Source: Hyphomicrobiales bacterium (GTDB taxonomy: Bacteria; Pseudomonadota; Alphaproteobacteria; Rhizobiales; Rhizobiaceae). Taken from it: 64,000 nt of DNA. Positions within the stretch are counted from its first letter, which is position 1. Every line of letters starts with the position of its first letter. Below, in pieces: positions 22,776 to 32,146 of the stretch. The notes under the pieces were generated by a model that made no database searches, had not been told where the DNA came from, and was given only the letters and a program-made list of their open reading frames with translations. Location of the stretch: positions 120,112 through 184,111 of the forward strand of contig UBZT01000008.1 in the NCBI GenBank assembly GCA_900470155.1, read 5' to 3'. Both the position numbers and the translations under genes were made by a program.

Positions 22776-22907
22776 AACATCTGAAATATAAATGTAAATT
22801 CGAAGTTCAAGACTTTTTAGCAAAAGCTGTGGATGGCACGTTTATCAAGCCGTCGCCAACCTTTCGGAAACCCTTGACCGCCATAATGCGTGCACGAGAG
22901 GTTAACC

Positions 22908-23642
22908 ATGTCGACATCCGCTGCCAATCGCCGCGCGCCGCGCAAGCGTCGTAAATCGCCCCGCGCCTCGTCCCGCCAGGGCCTGACACCATGGCTCGTG
23001 CTGCTGGCCATCGTCGCGGGTGGCATTGCCACTTACGACAATCGCGTCACGATCATGAAGGAAGTCTCGCCCTATTTGCTCGACCGTCCGTCGGAACGAC
23101 AGACCGCGAGCGCCAGCAGCGCGCGGGCCTCAAAGCCGGAAAAGAAGATTGCGGCTCCACAACGCCGGGATGGAGATCTGCCAAAGGCGCCGGTGCCGAC
23201 TGTTGCAGTCGGCCAGACCGGGAAGTTGCCGGTGCCGGATGCAAAGCCGACGGAGCTTGCCGCCAACCTGCCGCTGGCCGGCCAGAATTTTAGCGGGACG
23301 TTCTATTATTGCGGAACTTCCGGTCTGGATAACTGCATCGCAAGCGGCGATACCTTCTGGTACCGCAAGACCAAGATCGTCCTCTCGGATATCGTGGCGC
23401 CCGCGACCGACAATGCTGGCTGCCGGCAGGAACGTGATCGCGGTTTTGCCGCCAAGGTGCGTCTGCGCGCGCTGCTGAACGAAGGAAGGTTCGACCTGGA
23501 GCTGCTGAAGGCGCAGGCCGCAGGCGACACCGGGCTCGTCAGTCGTGTGGTGACCCGCAATGGACGCTCACTGGGCTCCATCCTGGTGTCGGAAGGCCTG
23601 GCACAGCCGCGCATGGGGCGTCGCCAGTCCTGGTGCCCCTGA
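22908..23642 (+). CDS. Membrane-anchored staphylococcal-nuclease-fold protein, probably inactive
   Basis: A 244-aa protein from ATG 22908 (GAGAGG upstream). A very basic N-terminus precedes one transmembrane helix (about 28-43), then a Pro/Ala-rich linker, then a C-terminal domain from about 125. That domain follows the SNase fold order: DTFWYRKTKIVLSDIVAPA, CRQERDRGFAAKVRLRALL, VVTRNGRSLGSILVSEGLAQ. The usual catalytic Arg and Glu positions do not seem to be kept: where active enzymes have IRLxGIDxPE this has IVLSDIVAPA. It may be a binding or regulatory derivative facing the periplasm. Four cysteines in the domain could form disulfides. Confidence 0.65.
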   Translation: MSTSAANRRAPRKRRKSPRASSRQGLTPWLVLLAIVAGGIATYDNRVTIMKEVSPYLLDRPSERQTASASSARASKPEKKIAAPQRRDGDLPKAPVPTVAVGQTGKLPVPDAKPTELAANLPLAGQNFSGTFYYCGTSGLDNCIASGDTFWYRKTKIVLSDIVAPATDNAGCRQERDRGFAAKVRLRALLNEGRFDLELLKAQAAGDTGLVSRVVTRNGRSLGSILVSEGLAQPRMGRRQSWCP

Positions 23643-23668
23643 GGCCCTCCAGTCGAAATCGCACAAGC

Positions 23669-23708
23669 AAAAAAAAGCCCGCTCCGGAATTGTCCGGGGC
23701 GGGCTTTT
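23669..23708. terminator. Bidirectional rho-independent terminator
   Basis: AAAAGCCCGCTCCGG pairs with CCGGGGCGGGCTTTT around a short loop, with A-run and T-run flanks. It serves both the nuclease-fold gene and the convergent aap operon. Confidence 0.88.
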
Positions 23709-23732
23709 CACGCGATCGGGTGGTTCAGCCGA

Positions 23733-24506
23733 TCAATGCAGAATCTGGCTGAGGAAAAGCTTGGTGCGCTCGTGCTGCGGGTTGTCGAAGAATTCGGCCG
23801 GTGAATTCTGTTCGACGATCTGGCCCTGGTCCATGAAGATGACCCGGTTGGCCACCTGGCGGGCAAAGCCCATTTCGTGGGTGACGCAGAGCATGGTCAT
23901 GCCTTCTTCGGCAAGGCCGACCATGGTGTCGAGCACTTCCTTGACCATTTCCGGGTCGAGCGCCGAGGTCGGCTCGTCAAACAGCATGATCTTCGGCTTC
24001 ATGCACAGCGCCCGGGCAATCGCCACACGCTGCTGCTGGCCGCCTGAGAGCTGGCCCGGATACTTATGCGCCTGTTCCGGGATCTTGACGCGCTTGAGAA
24101 AGTGCATCGCGACTTCTTCCGCTTCCTTCTTCGGCATTTTGCGCACCCAGATCGGCGCCAGCGTGCAGTTTTCCAGGATTGTCAGATGCGGGAAGAGGTT
24201 GAAGTGCTGGAACACCATGCCGACTTCGCGGCGCACTTCGTCGATCTTCTTCAGGTCGTTGGTCAGTTCGATATTGTCGACGAGAATATTGCCCGACTGG
24301 TGTTCTTCCAGCCGGTTGATGCAACGGATCATCGTCGATTTGCCCGAACCCGAAGGGCCGGCGATAACGATGCGCTCGCCCTTCATCACCTTGAGGTTGA
24401 TGTCACGCAGAACGTGGAAGTCGCCATACCACTTGTTCATGTTGATCAGTTCGACGGCGACGTCGGTGTCGGAAACCGTGGCGGTCTTGAGTTGAGCTTC
24501 AGCCAT
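23733..24506 (-). CDS. aapP: General L-amino acid ABC transporter, ATPase AapP
   Basis: A 257-aa ATPase with Walker [10 protein letters not shown] (50-58), Q-loop FQH near 100, signature LSGGQQQR (153-160), Walker B IMLFDE (173-178) and switch His in VTHEMG. It closely fits the polar amino-acid uptake class. Two copies power AapQ-AapM import of a broad range of L-amino acids in rhizobia. It is the last gene of aapJQMP, transcribed leftward, with 14 bp separating it from aapM. The bidirectional terminator follows. Confidence 0.95.
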   Translation of the reverse strand: MAEAQLKTATVSDTDVAVELINMNKWYGDFHVLRDINLKVMKGERIVIAGPSGSGKSTMIRCINRLEEHQSGNILVDNIELTNDLKKIDEVRREVGMVFQHFNLFPHLTILENCTLAPIWVRKMPKKEAEEVAMHFLKRVKIPEQAHKYPGQLSGGQQQRVAIARALCMKPKIMLFDEPTSALDPEMVKEVLDTMVGLAEEGMTMLCVTHEMGFARQVANRVIFMDQGQIVEQNSPAEFFDNPQHERTKLFLSQILH

Positions 24507-24520
24507 GAGAGCGTTCCTGT

Positions 24521-25678
24521 TTAGCGTTTATGCCCGGTGTCGAGATGCCGTTCCATAAAGGCGGAATAGCGCGACATGCCGAAGCAGAAGATCCAGAAGA
24601 TGAAGCCTGCAAAGATCAGGCCGGTCAACGGTGTTACGGGCGTCGCCCAACTGGCGTCGGTGAAGTTGAGGCGGACGATGCCAAGAAGGTCGAACATGCC
24701 GATGATCGACACGAGCGAGGTATCCTTGAACAGGCCGATGAAGGTGTTGACGATGCCGGGAATGACCAGCTTGATCGCCTGTGGCAGGATGATCAGCTGA
24801 GTCTTCTGCCAATAGCCGAGACCGAGCGAATCGGCGCCCTCATACTGACCCTTCGGGATAGCCTGCAGGCCCCCGCGCACCACTTCGGCCATATAGGCCG
24901 AGGCAAAGAGCGAGACGCCAACCAGTGCGCGCAGGAAGTTGTCGATCGTCCAGCCGGTCGGCATGAAGAGCGGCAGCATAACATTCGCCATGAACAGCAC
25001 CGTGATCAGCGGAACCCCACGCACGACTTCGATGAAGGTGACGCAGATGGTTTTGATCACCGGCATTTCCGACCGCCGCCCAAGCGCCAGCAGAATACCG
25101 AGAGGAAGCGATACGGCGATCCCGACAAAGGACAGGATCAGCGTGACCATCAGGCCGCCCCAGAGCGGTGTTTCGACCTTTGCAAGGCCGAAGCCGCCAT
25201 GCAGCAGAAAGAAGGCGACAATCGGGAAGATGACGAACAGCACAAGGGCGTTGAGACCCTTGCGCGGCGCCTTCGGAATCAGCATCGGCACGAGAAGCGC
25301 CACGAACATGACGCCGACCAATACGACGCGCCAGCGTTCGTCCATGGGGTAGCGACCAAAGATGAACTGCGAGAAGCGGCTTTCGACAAAAGCCCAGCAG
25401 GCGCCGGACCAGCCGTCAGGCTGGTTTCCGCCCTGCGCCACGGTAGCGCAGACCGAACGGTCGGCACCGACCCAGCTGGCCTGGATGAACAGCCAGTTAA
25501 TCGCGCCGGGCACGACCATCAACAGAACGCCGAGCGCCAGAACGGTGAGCACGACATCCTTCGGCGTGGCCAGCAGGTTCGTGCGGATCCAGCCGGCAAC
25601 AGTCCCGACGGACGTGGGTGCGGGCAGGGGTGCCAGCATCTCCTCGCGGACATAGGTGATTTTGGGTGCCATGCTCAT
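24521..25678 (-). CDS. aapM: General L-amino acid ABC transporter, permease AapM
   Basis: A 385-aa inner-membrane permease with about eight transmembrane segments. The EAA loop is visible as [20 protein letters not shown] near 265-285, typical of HisMQ-type permeases. AapM carries a periplasmic insertion after the first helices (residues ~75-110), as known for this family. It pairs with AapQ, and the aapQ stop overlaps its start by 4 bp. Confidence 0.95.
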   Translation of the reverse strand: MSMAPKITYVREEMLAPLPAPTSVGTVAGWIRTNLLATPKDVVLTVLALGVLLMVVPGAINWLFIQASWVGADRSVCATVAQGGNQPDGWSGACWAFVESRFSQFIFGRYPMDERWRVVLVGVMFVALLVPMLIPKAPRKGLNALVLFVIFPIVAFFLLHGGFGLAKVETPLWGGLMVTLILSFVGIAVSLPLGILLALGRRSEMPVIKTICVTFIEVVRGVPLITVLFMANVMLPLFMPTGWTIDNFLRALVGVSLFASAYMAEVVRGGLQAIPKGQYEGADSLGLGYWQKTQLIILPQAIKLVIPGIVNTFIGLFKDTSLVSIIGMFDLLGIVRLNFTDASWATPVTPLTGLIFAGFIFWIFCFGMSRYSAFMERHLDTGHKR

Positions 25679-26868
25679 CTCTCCACCAGGGCCATTTTAG
25701 CGTTGAACCAGTTCATGAAGAGCGAGGTCACAATGCTGATGGACAGATAGACGACGAGCCAGATCGACACGATCTCGATCGCCTGACCGGTCTGGTTCAT
25801 GGTCGTACCGCCGGTCGAAACCAGTTCGGGGAAGCCGACAGCCACGCCGAGCGACGAATTTTTCGTCAGGTTCAGGTATTGGCTCGTCAGGGGCGGGATG
25901 ATGATGCGCATCGCCTGCGGCACAACGACAAGACGTGTGGTGGTGGAAGGCTGCAGGCCAAGGGCAGATGCGGCCTCGGTCTGTCCCTTTGATACGCCCT
26001 TGATCCCGGCACGGATGATTTCGGCGATAAAGGCCGCGGTGTAGAAGGACAGGGCCAGGTAAAGCGCCACGAATTCCGGCGCGATGACCGAGCCGCCGCT
26101 CATGTTGAAGCGGCTGGCGACGGGATAGTCGAATGTCAGCGGCGCGCCGATAGCCAGGAAGGCGACAAGCGGAAGACCGATGATGAGGCCGCCTGTGACC
26201 CAGCCGGTCGGAAAAATCTGGCCGGTGCGCATCTGGCGGGCCTTCGCCCAGCGTGCGACGACGACGGAGGCGATGATGCCAATCACGATTGCGATCGGCA
26301 GGATGCTTGCGCCGTCACCCCAGATCGGCCTCGGGAAGGCCAGGCCGCGATTGTTCAGAAATGTCGAAAACGGCAGTTCCAGCGAATCGCGAGGCTGCGG
26401 CAGCGCCGACAAGACGCCCGAATACCAGAAGAAGATAACGAGAAGCGGGGGAATGTTGCGGAACACCTCGACATAGACGGTGCACAGCTTGGCGATCAGC
26501 CAGTTCTTCGACAGGCGGCCGATGCCGATGATGAAGCCGAGGATCGTGGCGGTAATGATGCCGGTGACGGCGACCAGGATCGTATTGAGCAGGCCGACGA
26601 GAATGGCGCGGCCATAGGTCGAATCGCTGGTATAGGCGATCAGGCTCTGACCGATGTCGAAGCCCGCGCGGCCGTTGAGAAACTGATAGCCCGAGGCCGT
26701 GTTGCTTCGAGCGAGGTTTTCGATGGTGTTGTTCGCGATGGTCCAGACGATAAACGTCAAGATGGCGATCGTAGCGACCTGAAAGAAGATGGATCTTGCT
26801 TTCGGATCGTAGATCAGCGAGCCCAAGCTCTGCCTCCCGGCAGGTAAACTGGTGGCGTGATCTGTCAT
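25675..26868 (-). CDS. aapQ: General L-amino acid ABC transporter, permease AapQ
   Basis: A 397-aa permease with the start placed at ATG 26866-26868 ([11 protein letters not shown]); the open frame to 26991 crosses the intergenic hairpin. Multiple hydrophobic segments and the EAA loop ([20 protein letters not shown] near 300) identify the HisMQ permease fold. It forms the heterodimeric channel with AapM. It is separated from aapJ by 170 bp containing a stable hairpin, which would allow lower expression than the binding protein. Confidence 0.94.
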   Translation of the reverse strand: MTDHATSLPAGRQSLGSLIYDPKARSIFFQVATIAILTFIVWTIANNTIENLARSNTASGYQFLNGRAGFDIGQSLIAYTSDSTYGRAILVGLLNTILVAVTGIITATILGFIIGIGRLSKNWLIAKLCTVYVEVFRNIPPLLVIFFWYSGVLSALPQPRDSLELPFSTFLNNRGLAFPRPIWGDGASILPIAIVIGIIASVVVARWAKARQMRTGQIFPTGWVTGGLIIGLPLVAFLAIGAPLTFDYPVASRFNMSGGSVIAPEFVALYLALSFYTAAFIAEIIRAGIKGVSKGQTEAASALGLQPSTTTRLVVVPQAMRIIIPPLTSQYLNLTKNSSLGVAVGFPELVSTGGTTMNQTGQAIEIVSIWLVVYLSISIVTSLFMNWFNAKMALVER

Positions 26869-26997
26869 TCTGTGCCAAGTCCCCGAGGCTTCTTTGAGCC
26901 TTAAATTGTGACTGGCCTTCGCGTCCACCCGCTGTTTTTTGTTATGCAGTTGCTGACCGCAACAGGTTCGCTCAGTGGAATGCGTGGCCACTTAAGT

Positions 26998-27021
26998 GCG
27001 AGGCGGCTTTCGCCACCTCGC
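26998..27021 (-). promoter_or_regulatory. Intergenic hairpin between aapJ and aapQ
   Basis: GCGAGGCGG (26998-27006) pairs with CCACCTCGC (27013-27021), one G-T/C-A type irregularity, tight loop. No T-run follows on the transcribed strand, so it is more likely an mRNA-stabilising or attenuating element downstream of aapJ than a full terminator. Confidence 0.6.
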
Positions 27022-27038
27022 TGTATTTTATCCGGATC

Positions 27039-28067
27039 TTAGCGGATCGGCGGAGCGTACTGCAGGCCACCCTTGGTCCACAGGGCGTTGACGCCGCGCT
27101 CGATCTTCAGCGGCGTGTTGGCGCCGATATTGCGTTCGAACACTTCACCGTAGTTACCAACACCCTTGATGATGTTGTAGGCCCAGTCGTTGGTCAGGCC
27201 GAGGTCGGTGCCGATCTTGGAATCAGCTTCGGCGCCGAGGAAGCGCTTGATGTCCGGGTTCGCAGTCGAGCCCTTGATCTCATCGACATTGGCCTGGGTC
27301 ACACCGAATTCTTCGGCCTGTACCAGTGCGTAATGCGTCCACGATACGATGTCGAACCACTGGTCGTCACCCTGACGAACGGCCGGTCCGAGTGGCTCCT
27401 TCGAGATGATTTCCGGCAGAACGATGTGATCGTCCGGATTGCTGAGCGTAAGGCGGATCGAATAGAGGCCCGACTGGTCGGTCGTGTAGACATCGCAACG
27501 GCCGGCGGCATAGGCGGCGTTCACTTCTTCGAGCTTTTCGAAAACGACCGGCTTGTACTCGAGGTTGTTGGCCTTGAAGTAGTCGGCGAGGTTGAGTTCG
27601 GTGGTTGTACCGGACTGGACGCAAACGGCGGCGCCGGACAGTTCAAGCGCCGACTTGACGTTCAGGGCCTTGGTGACCATGAAGCCCTGGCCGTCATAAT
27701 AGTTGACGGTGCGGAAGTTGAAACCGAGCGCGGTGTCGCGGCTGATGGTCCAGGTAGTGTTACGGGCGAGCACGTCGACTTCGCCGGACTGCAGGGCCGT
27801 GAAGCGGCTCTGAGCGGTCGTCGGCGTGTACTTGACCTTGGTTGCATCCCCGAAGACTGCAGCGGCGACGGCCTTGCAATAGTCGACGTCGAAGCCCGTC
27901 CAGTTGCCGGCAGCGTCCGGCGAAGCGAAGCCGGCGAGACCGGTGTTCACGCCGCATTGGACAAAGCCCTTCGCCTTGACGTCATCAAGGGTAGCAGCCT
28001 GAGCGGCGGCCGCGCCTAAGCCAACGGCTGCGACGCCAATCGCTGCTGACAGAAGTGTCTTTTTCAT
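27039..28067 (-). CDS. aapJ: General L-amino acid-binding periplasmic protein AapJ
   Basis: A 342-aa protein from ATG 28065-28067 with AGGTTGGG upstream. A signal peptide covers residues 1 to about 25 (MKKTLLSAAIGVAAVGLGAA, cleavage after AQA). The mature protein has the type-2 periplasmic binding fold: GVNTGLAGFASPDAAGNWTG near 40, DVDYCKAVAAAVFGD, and a hinge region FNFRTVNYYDGQGF. It captures a wide range of L-amino acids for AapQMP. It is the first gene of its operon, divergent from metC across about 360 bp. Confidence 0.95.
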   Translation of the reverse strand: MKKTLLSAAIGVAAVGLGAAAAQAATLDDVKAKGFVQCGVNTGLAGFASPDAAGNWTGFDVDYCKAVAAAVFGDATKVKYTPTTAQSRFTALQSGEVDVLARNTTWTISRDTALGFNFRTVNYYDGQGFMVTKALNVKSALELSGAAVCVQSGTTTELNLADYFKANNLEYKPVVFEKLEEVNAAYAAGRCDVYTTDQSGLYSIRLTLSNPDDHIVLPEIISKEPLGPAVRQGDDQWFDIVSWTHYALVQAEEFGVTQANVDEIKGSTANPDIKRFLGAEADSKIGTDLGLTNDWAYNIIKGVGNYGEVFERNIGANTPLKIERGVNALWTKGGLQYAPPIR

Positions 28068-28427
28068 TTTTCCCAACCTTTATTCTCTTGTTTTTCTCTT
28101 CGACGGCACCCGGCCAAACGAGTTCGGCGGCGCTCATCGGCTTGCGGCCTCCCGGAGCAAGCAAGACTATCTCAGTCGGAAATGGTTGCACGGTCAAGTC
28201 TTTAAGCCGTGATTTGCGGACAAAAGCGGCATTTTGCTGGAATCGCTTCATAAACAGGCAGAAATACAGAATCTGAGCGCTTTGGTGATGAAATTTGTGT
28301 CTTTTTGCTTGCTGTCACATGCGCCGGGTGCATGGCAGATGGTGTTTTAAGATCTTGTGGGAATGGCTTGACCTTCATTCCGATGAGGGCAAGAACTAGC
28401 GCTTTCAGGCATGCAGGAAGGTCTTTT
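28068..28427. other. Divergent promoter region of aapJ and metC
   Basis: 360 bp without a supported gene, with A/T-rich tracts on both sides. A TTGACC element on the minus strand (complement of 28192-28197) and TTGACC on the plus strand near 28369 could be -35 boxes, but matching -10 boxes are poor. A leader for aapJ is expected; no riboswitch or terminator-like structure stands out. Confidence 0.4.
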
Positions 28428-29618
28428 ATGAGCGGAAAGAAAGAGTGGCTGGCCACGGCTGGCGTGGACACACGGTTGGCCCATATCGGTTATGATCCAA
28501 GTTCCTATCACGGGTTCGTCAATCCGCCGGTGGTCCACGCTTCGACGGTGTTGTTTCCAAACGCGAAGGCGATGGAGACGCGCGACCAGCCCTACACCTA
28601 CGGCACGCGTGGCACGCCGACCACGGATGCGCTCTGCCATGCGATCGACGAACTGGAAGGCTCTGCAGGGACGATTCTCGTGCCGTCCGGATTGGCCGCC
28701 ATCACCGTGCCATTCCTGGCCTTTCTCTCGGCGGGTGATCATGCGCTGATCGTTGATTCCGTCTATTCGCCCTGCCGCCATTTCTGCGACACGATGCTTG
28801 CCCGGCTGGGTGTCACGGTCGAATATTACGATCCGGAAATCGGTGCGGGGATCGAAACCCTGATCAAGCCGAATACCAAGCTTGTTCATACCGAGGCACC
28901 CGGATCAAACACATTCGAGATGCAGGATATCCGTGTCATTTCCGATATCGCCCACCGCCACGGCTGTGTCGTGACGATGGACAACACCTGGGCAACGCCG
29001 CTGTATTTCAAGCCGCTGGATTTCGGTGTGGACATTTCCATCCATGCGGCGACCAAATATCCGTCCGGCCATTCGGACATCCTGATGGGGACGGTATCGG
29101 CCAACGCCAAATTCTGGCCGCAGCTGCATGAAGCCAATATCACGCTCGGCATTTGCGGTGCCCCGAACGACAGCTACCAGATCCTGCGCGGCCTGCGCAC
29201 GATGGGGATCCGCCTGGAGCATCACGGTCGCAGCGCGCTGCGCATGGCGCAATGGCTGGAAGGGCGCGACGATGTCGCCCGCGTGCTGCATCCGGCGCTG
29301 CCGAGCTTTCCCGGCCACGATCTCTGGAAACGCGACTTCAAGGGCGCAAGTGGCATATTCTCGTTTGTGCTGACGGCAGGCGCGCCGGAAAAGGCCAAGC
29401 CGAAGGCCCGAGCTTTTCTCGATAGCCTGAACATTTTCGGCCTGGGTTGGTCCTGGGGCGGCTATGAGAGCTTGGCGATCATGGTCAACCTTGATGACCG
29501 CACGATCCGCAAGGCGCCGGAAGAGGGCGCCTTGATCCGCTTGCAGATAGGCCTCGAAAATGTCGAAGACTTGATCGCTGATCTCGAAGCCGGTTTCCGC
29601 GCGGCCGCAGAGATCTGA
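28428..29618 (+). CDS. metC: Cystathionine beta-lyase
   Basis: A 396-aa PLP enzyme of the Cys/Met metabolism family, start ATG 28428 with AGGAAGG upstream. Lys210 in HAATKYPSGHSD is the expected Schiff-base lysine; YGTRGTPTTDAL near 57-68, GSAGTILVPSGLAAI near 80-95 and MDNTWATPLYFKP near 182-195 are family landmarks. It cleaves cystathionine to homocysteine in methionine synthesis. Location beside aapJQMP is conserved in rhizobia. Confidence 0.93.
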   Translation: MSGKKEWLATAGVDTRLAHIGYDPSSYHGFVNPPVVHASTVLFPNAKAMETRDQPYTYGTRGTPTTDALCHAIDELEGSAGTILVPSGLAAITVPFLAFLSAGDHALIVDSVYSPCRHFCDTMLARLGVTVEYYDPEIGAGIETLIKPNTKLVHTEAPGSNTFEMQDIRVISDIAHRHGCVVTMDNTWATPLYFKPLDFGVDISIHAATKYPSGHSDILMGTVSANAKFWPQLHEANITLGICGAPNDSYQILRGLRTMGIRLEHHGRSALRMAQWLEGRDDVARVLHPALPSFPGHDLWKRDFKGASGIFSFVLTAGAPEKAKPKARAFLDSLNIFGLGWSWGGYESLAIMVNLDDRTIRKAPEEGALIRLQIGLENVEDLIADLEAGFRAAAEI

Positions 29619-29635
29619 CGGCCACGATGCCTGCC

Positions 29636-30799
29636 TCAGCCGCCGGCGCGATGGCCATAGAGCCAGTCGAGGTCGGCGGCGAGGCTTTCCGGCGACCGCA
29701 GTGACAGGACGAGATCCCTGGCCATGCGCACCGGCCCGCGAGCATGATAGGCAAAGCGGTTGAAATCGCCGCGCGCCTTGACCTTGGCGGCCCTGGCCTT
29801 GCGCTCCGTCTCAAAGGTGGCGAGTGCCTCGGCCAAGGGTGCTGCCGACACATGCCGGGCGAGCGCGAAGCCGTCCTCGATTGCCATAGCAGCCCCCTGT
29901 GCGGCAAACGGCATCATGGCATGGGCCGCATCGCCGATCAGGACAGTGTCGCGACCGTTCTGCCAGCGGCCCTCGGAGGCCTGATAGAGCGGCCAGAAAT
30001 TGGCGTTTTTTGCCCCGGCGAGCAGGGCCCGGATCGACAGGTGCCATCCGGAAAACTGTTCCAGCAGCATCGCGCATCGGGCAGCATCGGCTGCAATGGC
30101 CCAATGCTCGTCAGCGTCGGCACCGCTGGCAATGGCGACGAGATTAAAGCCGTTCGTTTCTTTCAGCGGATAGGAAATCAGATGGCTGCGACTGCCGAGA
30201 TGCGCGACGACGCCATCTCGGGACAGGAAGTCTGGTGCAGTGTCGCCATCGACGGTGAAACGCCAGGCGATATTGCCGGAAAAACTGACGCTCGGGCTCT
30301 CTGGTATGGCATCACGCGCCACGGACCAGACGCCATCGGCGCCGATCACGAAGTCCGGCTTGCGACCCGTGACATAGGCGAGACTATCGATGCCGACGCC
30401 TGCAACCCGCCGTCCGAGGTGAAGCTTGCACAGCGGTTCGGACAGCACCGCGCGGAGCAGTGCCTGCTGCAGGGTGGAGCGATGCAGAACGCCGTAAGGC
30501 TGGCCCCAGCGCCGGCGCGCAAAATCGCCAGCGGGGACTTCGGCCAGCGTTTTTAGGCTCCTGCCCGAAGCGAGCCGAACCGACTTCGGCTCAAGCCAGT
30601 GCTGCTCGATCTCGGCAAGTATACCGAGTGCGGCCAGCACCGATGTCGCATTGGGGGAAAGCTGCAGGCCCGCGCCCACTTCGCCAAGCTGCGGCGCCTG
30701 TTCGATGATGTCGGATGAGATGCCCTTTTGCGCCAGCGATAGTGCGGCAGTGAGGCCAGCTATGCCGGCTCCGACGATGGCGGCGTGCTTGATGGCCAT
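29636..30799 (-). CDS. FAD-dependent monooxygenase (salicylate hydroxylase-like)
   Basis: A 387-aa flavoprotein. The dinucleotide-binding GAGIAGL is at 10-16, and the second FAD motif GDAAHAMMPFAAQGAAMAIED is near 285-305. The group also has a DG motif, here FVIGADGVWSVAR near 150. Class A aromatic-ring monooxygenases use NAD(P)H and O2; the substrate cannot be told from sequence. It is convergent with metC and has the small zinc-finger gene just upstream on the same strand. Confidence 0.85.
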   Translation of the reverse strand: MAIKHAAIVGAGIAGLTAALSLAQKGISSDIIEQAPQLGEVGAGLQLSPNATSVLAALGILAEIEQHWLEPKSVRLASGRSLKTLAEVPAGDFARRRWGQPYGVLHRSTLQQALLRAVLSEPLCKLHLGRRVAGVGIDSLAYVTGRKPDFVIGADGVWSVARDAIPESPSVSFSGNIAWRFTVDGDTAPDFLSRDGVVAHLGSRSHLISYPLKETNGFNLVAIASGADADEHWAIAADAARCAMLLEQFSGWHLSIRALLAGAKNANFWPLYQASEGRWQNGRDTVLIGDAAHAMMPFAAQGAAMAIEDGFALARHVSAAPLAEALATFETERKARAAKVKARGDFNRFAYHARGPVRMARDLVLSLRSPESLAADLDWLYGHRAGG

Positions 30800-30826
30800 G
30801 TTGAATGCCGATCGCGACCTCGCGCT

Positions 30827-31072
30827 TTACGCCGCCTTGACGTGATAGACGCAGCCGGGAGGATTGGTCTGTTCGGCCTTGAGGCTCGGATTGTAGCGAT
30901 AGAGCGTCGAGCAGTAGGAGCAGACCTTCTCGCTGTCATGGCCGAGGTCGATGAAGATATGCGGATGATCGAAGGGCGAGGATGCGCCGGTGCACATGAA
31001 TTCCTTCACGCCGATTTCAATCACGCTATGACCGCCGTCGTTCTGGAAATGGGGAATCGTGTGGCCAGCCAT
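30827..31072 (-). CDS. Zinc-finger protein, NDUFS6-like (zf-CHCC family)
   Basis: An 81-aa protein starting MAGHTIPHF at 31072; the longer open frame runs over the divergent gene and was rejected. FMCTGASSPFDHPHIF and CSYCSTLYRY give Cys, His and a C-x2-C pair, the zf-CHCC ligands of the complex I subunit NDUFS6 family. In bacteria the small stand-alone form is common in alphaproteobacteria; a respiratory role is inferred from the mitochondrial relative. Confidence 0.85.
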   Translation of the reverse strand: MAGHTIPHFQNDGGHSVIEIGVKEFMCTGASSPFDHPHIFIDLGHDSEKVCSYCSTLYRYNPSLKAEQTNPPGCVYHVKAA

Positions 31073-31283
31073 GTCAGTCTCCGAAAATGCTGTTTGTCTG
31101 GCGCGGACCTTAGCGTCGTCCGGCTGAAAAGTGTAGAGCCAAAGCGCTCGCAAACCCACAGAAAATCGGCCTGCGGCAATTGATGTCAGATCATCAATCA
31201 ATATGGTGGCGAGCCTGACGACCTGCCCCAAGACCCCGAAGGCCCTCACAGCCCGAAGGCCCAAGATCCCCGAAGGACTGTTC

Positions 31284-32063
31284 ATGAATCTCGACGCCCC
31301 CGCATTTTCCCGCTTTCGCCATGGCGGTCTCGAATTCGCCTTTTTCGACGAAGGCGATCCGAGTGGCGCGCCGGTCCTGATGATCCACGGCTTTGCGTCG
31401 TCGGCGAACGTCAACTGGGTTTATCCGGGCTGGCTGAAAACCCTGGGTGAAGCCGGCTACCGGGTGATTGCGCTGGACAATCGCGGTCATGGAGCGACCG
31501 ACAAGCCGCACGATCCGCAAGCCTACCGTCCGAGCCTGATGGCGGGCGACGCCGCCGCCCTGCTGACCCATCTCGGCCTCGATACCGCGCATGTCTTTGG
31601 TTATTCCATGGGAGCCCGCATTTCGGCTTTCCTGGCCGTGGAGCATCCGGAACGCGTCCGCTCTCTGGTATTCGGCGGCCTCGGCATCGGCATGTGCGAT
31701 GGCGTGGGCGATTGGGACCCGATCGCCGACGCGCTGCTTGCGCCATCGCTGGATGATGTCACCCATGAGCGCGGCCGCATGTTTCGCGCCTTCGCCGACC
31801 AGACGAAATCCGATCGGCTGGCGCTCGCCGCCTGCATCATGACCTCGCGCGATCTGATCAGCCGCCGCGATATCGCCAAGGTCGATGTGCCGACCTTGAT
31901 CGGGGTCGGCACCAAGGATGATATCGCGGGGTCCGCGCAGGAACTGGCGCAATTGATGCCGCACGCGACGGCACTGGATATTCCCGGCCGCGACCACATG
32001 CTGGCGGTCGGCGATCGTGTGTTCAAGAAGGCCGTCCTCGAGTTCTACGCGGCTCTGTCCTGA
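31284..32063 (+). CDS. Alpha/beta hydrolase
   Basis: A 259-aa protein, start ATG 31284 with GAAGGA upstream. The nucleophile elbow GYSMG places Ser108. The oxyanion region is HGFASS at 35-40, and the general base His is in GRDHMLAVGD near the C-terminus. VIALDNRGHG at 61-70 is typical of the family. Substrate unknown; probably a cytoplasmic esterase or lactonase-like enzyme. Confidence 0.85.
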   Translation: MNLDAPAFSRFRHGGLEFAFFDEGDPSGAPVLMIHGFASSANVNWVYPGWLKTLGEAGYRVIALDNRGHGATDKPHDPQAYRPSLMAGDAAALLTHLGLDTAHVFGYSMGARISAFLAVEHPERVRSLVFGGLGIGMCDGVGDWDPIADALLAPSLDDVTHERGRMFRAFADQTKSDRLALAACIMTSRDLISRRDIAKVDVPTLIGVGTKDDIAGSAQELAQLMPHATALDIPGRDHMLAVGDRVFKKAVLEFYAALS

Positions 32064-32071
32064 TCTCGTCC

Positions 32072-32095
32072 CCGGCACCGGCACCGGCACCGGCA
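32072..32095. repeat. Short tandem repeat, four CCGGCA units
   Basis: Four consecutive CCGGCA hexamers fill part of the short gap between two convergent genes. Confidence 0.8.
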
Positions 32096-32146
32096 CTGGC
32101 TCCAGGCCAAGATTGTTGGTCAAGGGTTTCGGGCCGAGGTTCCTCG

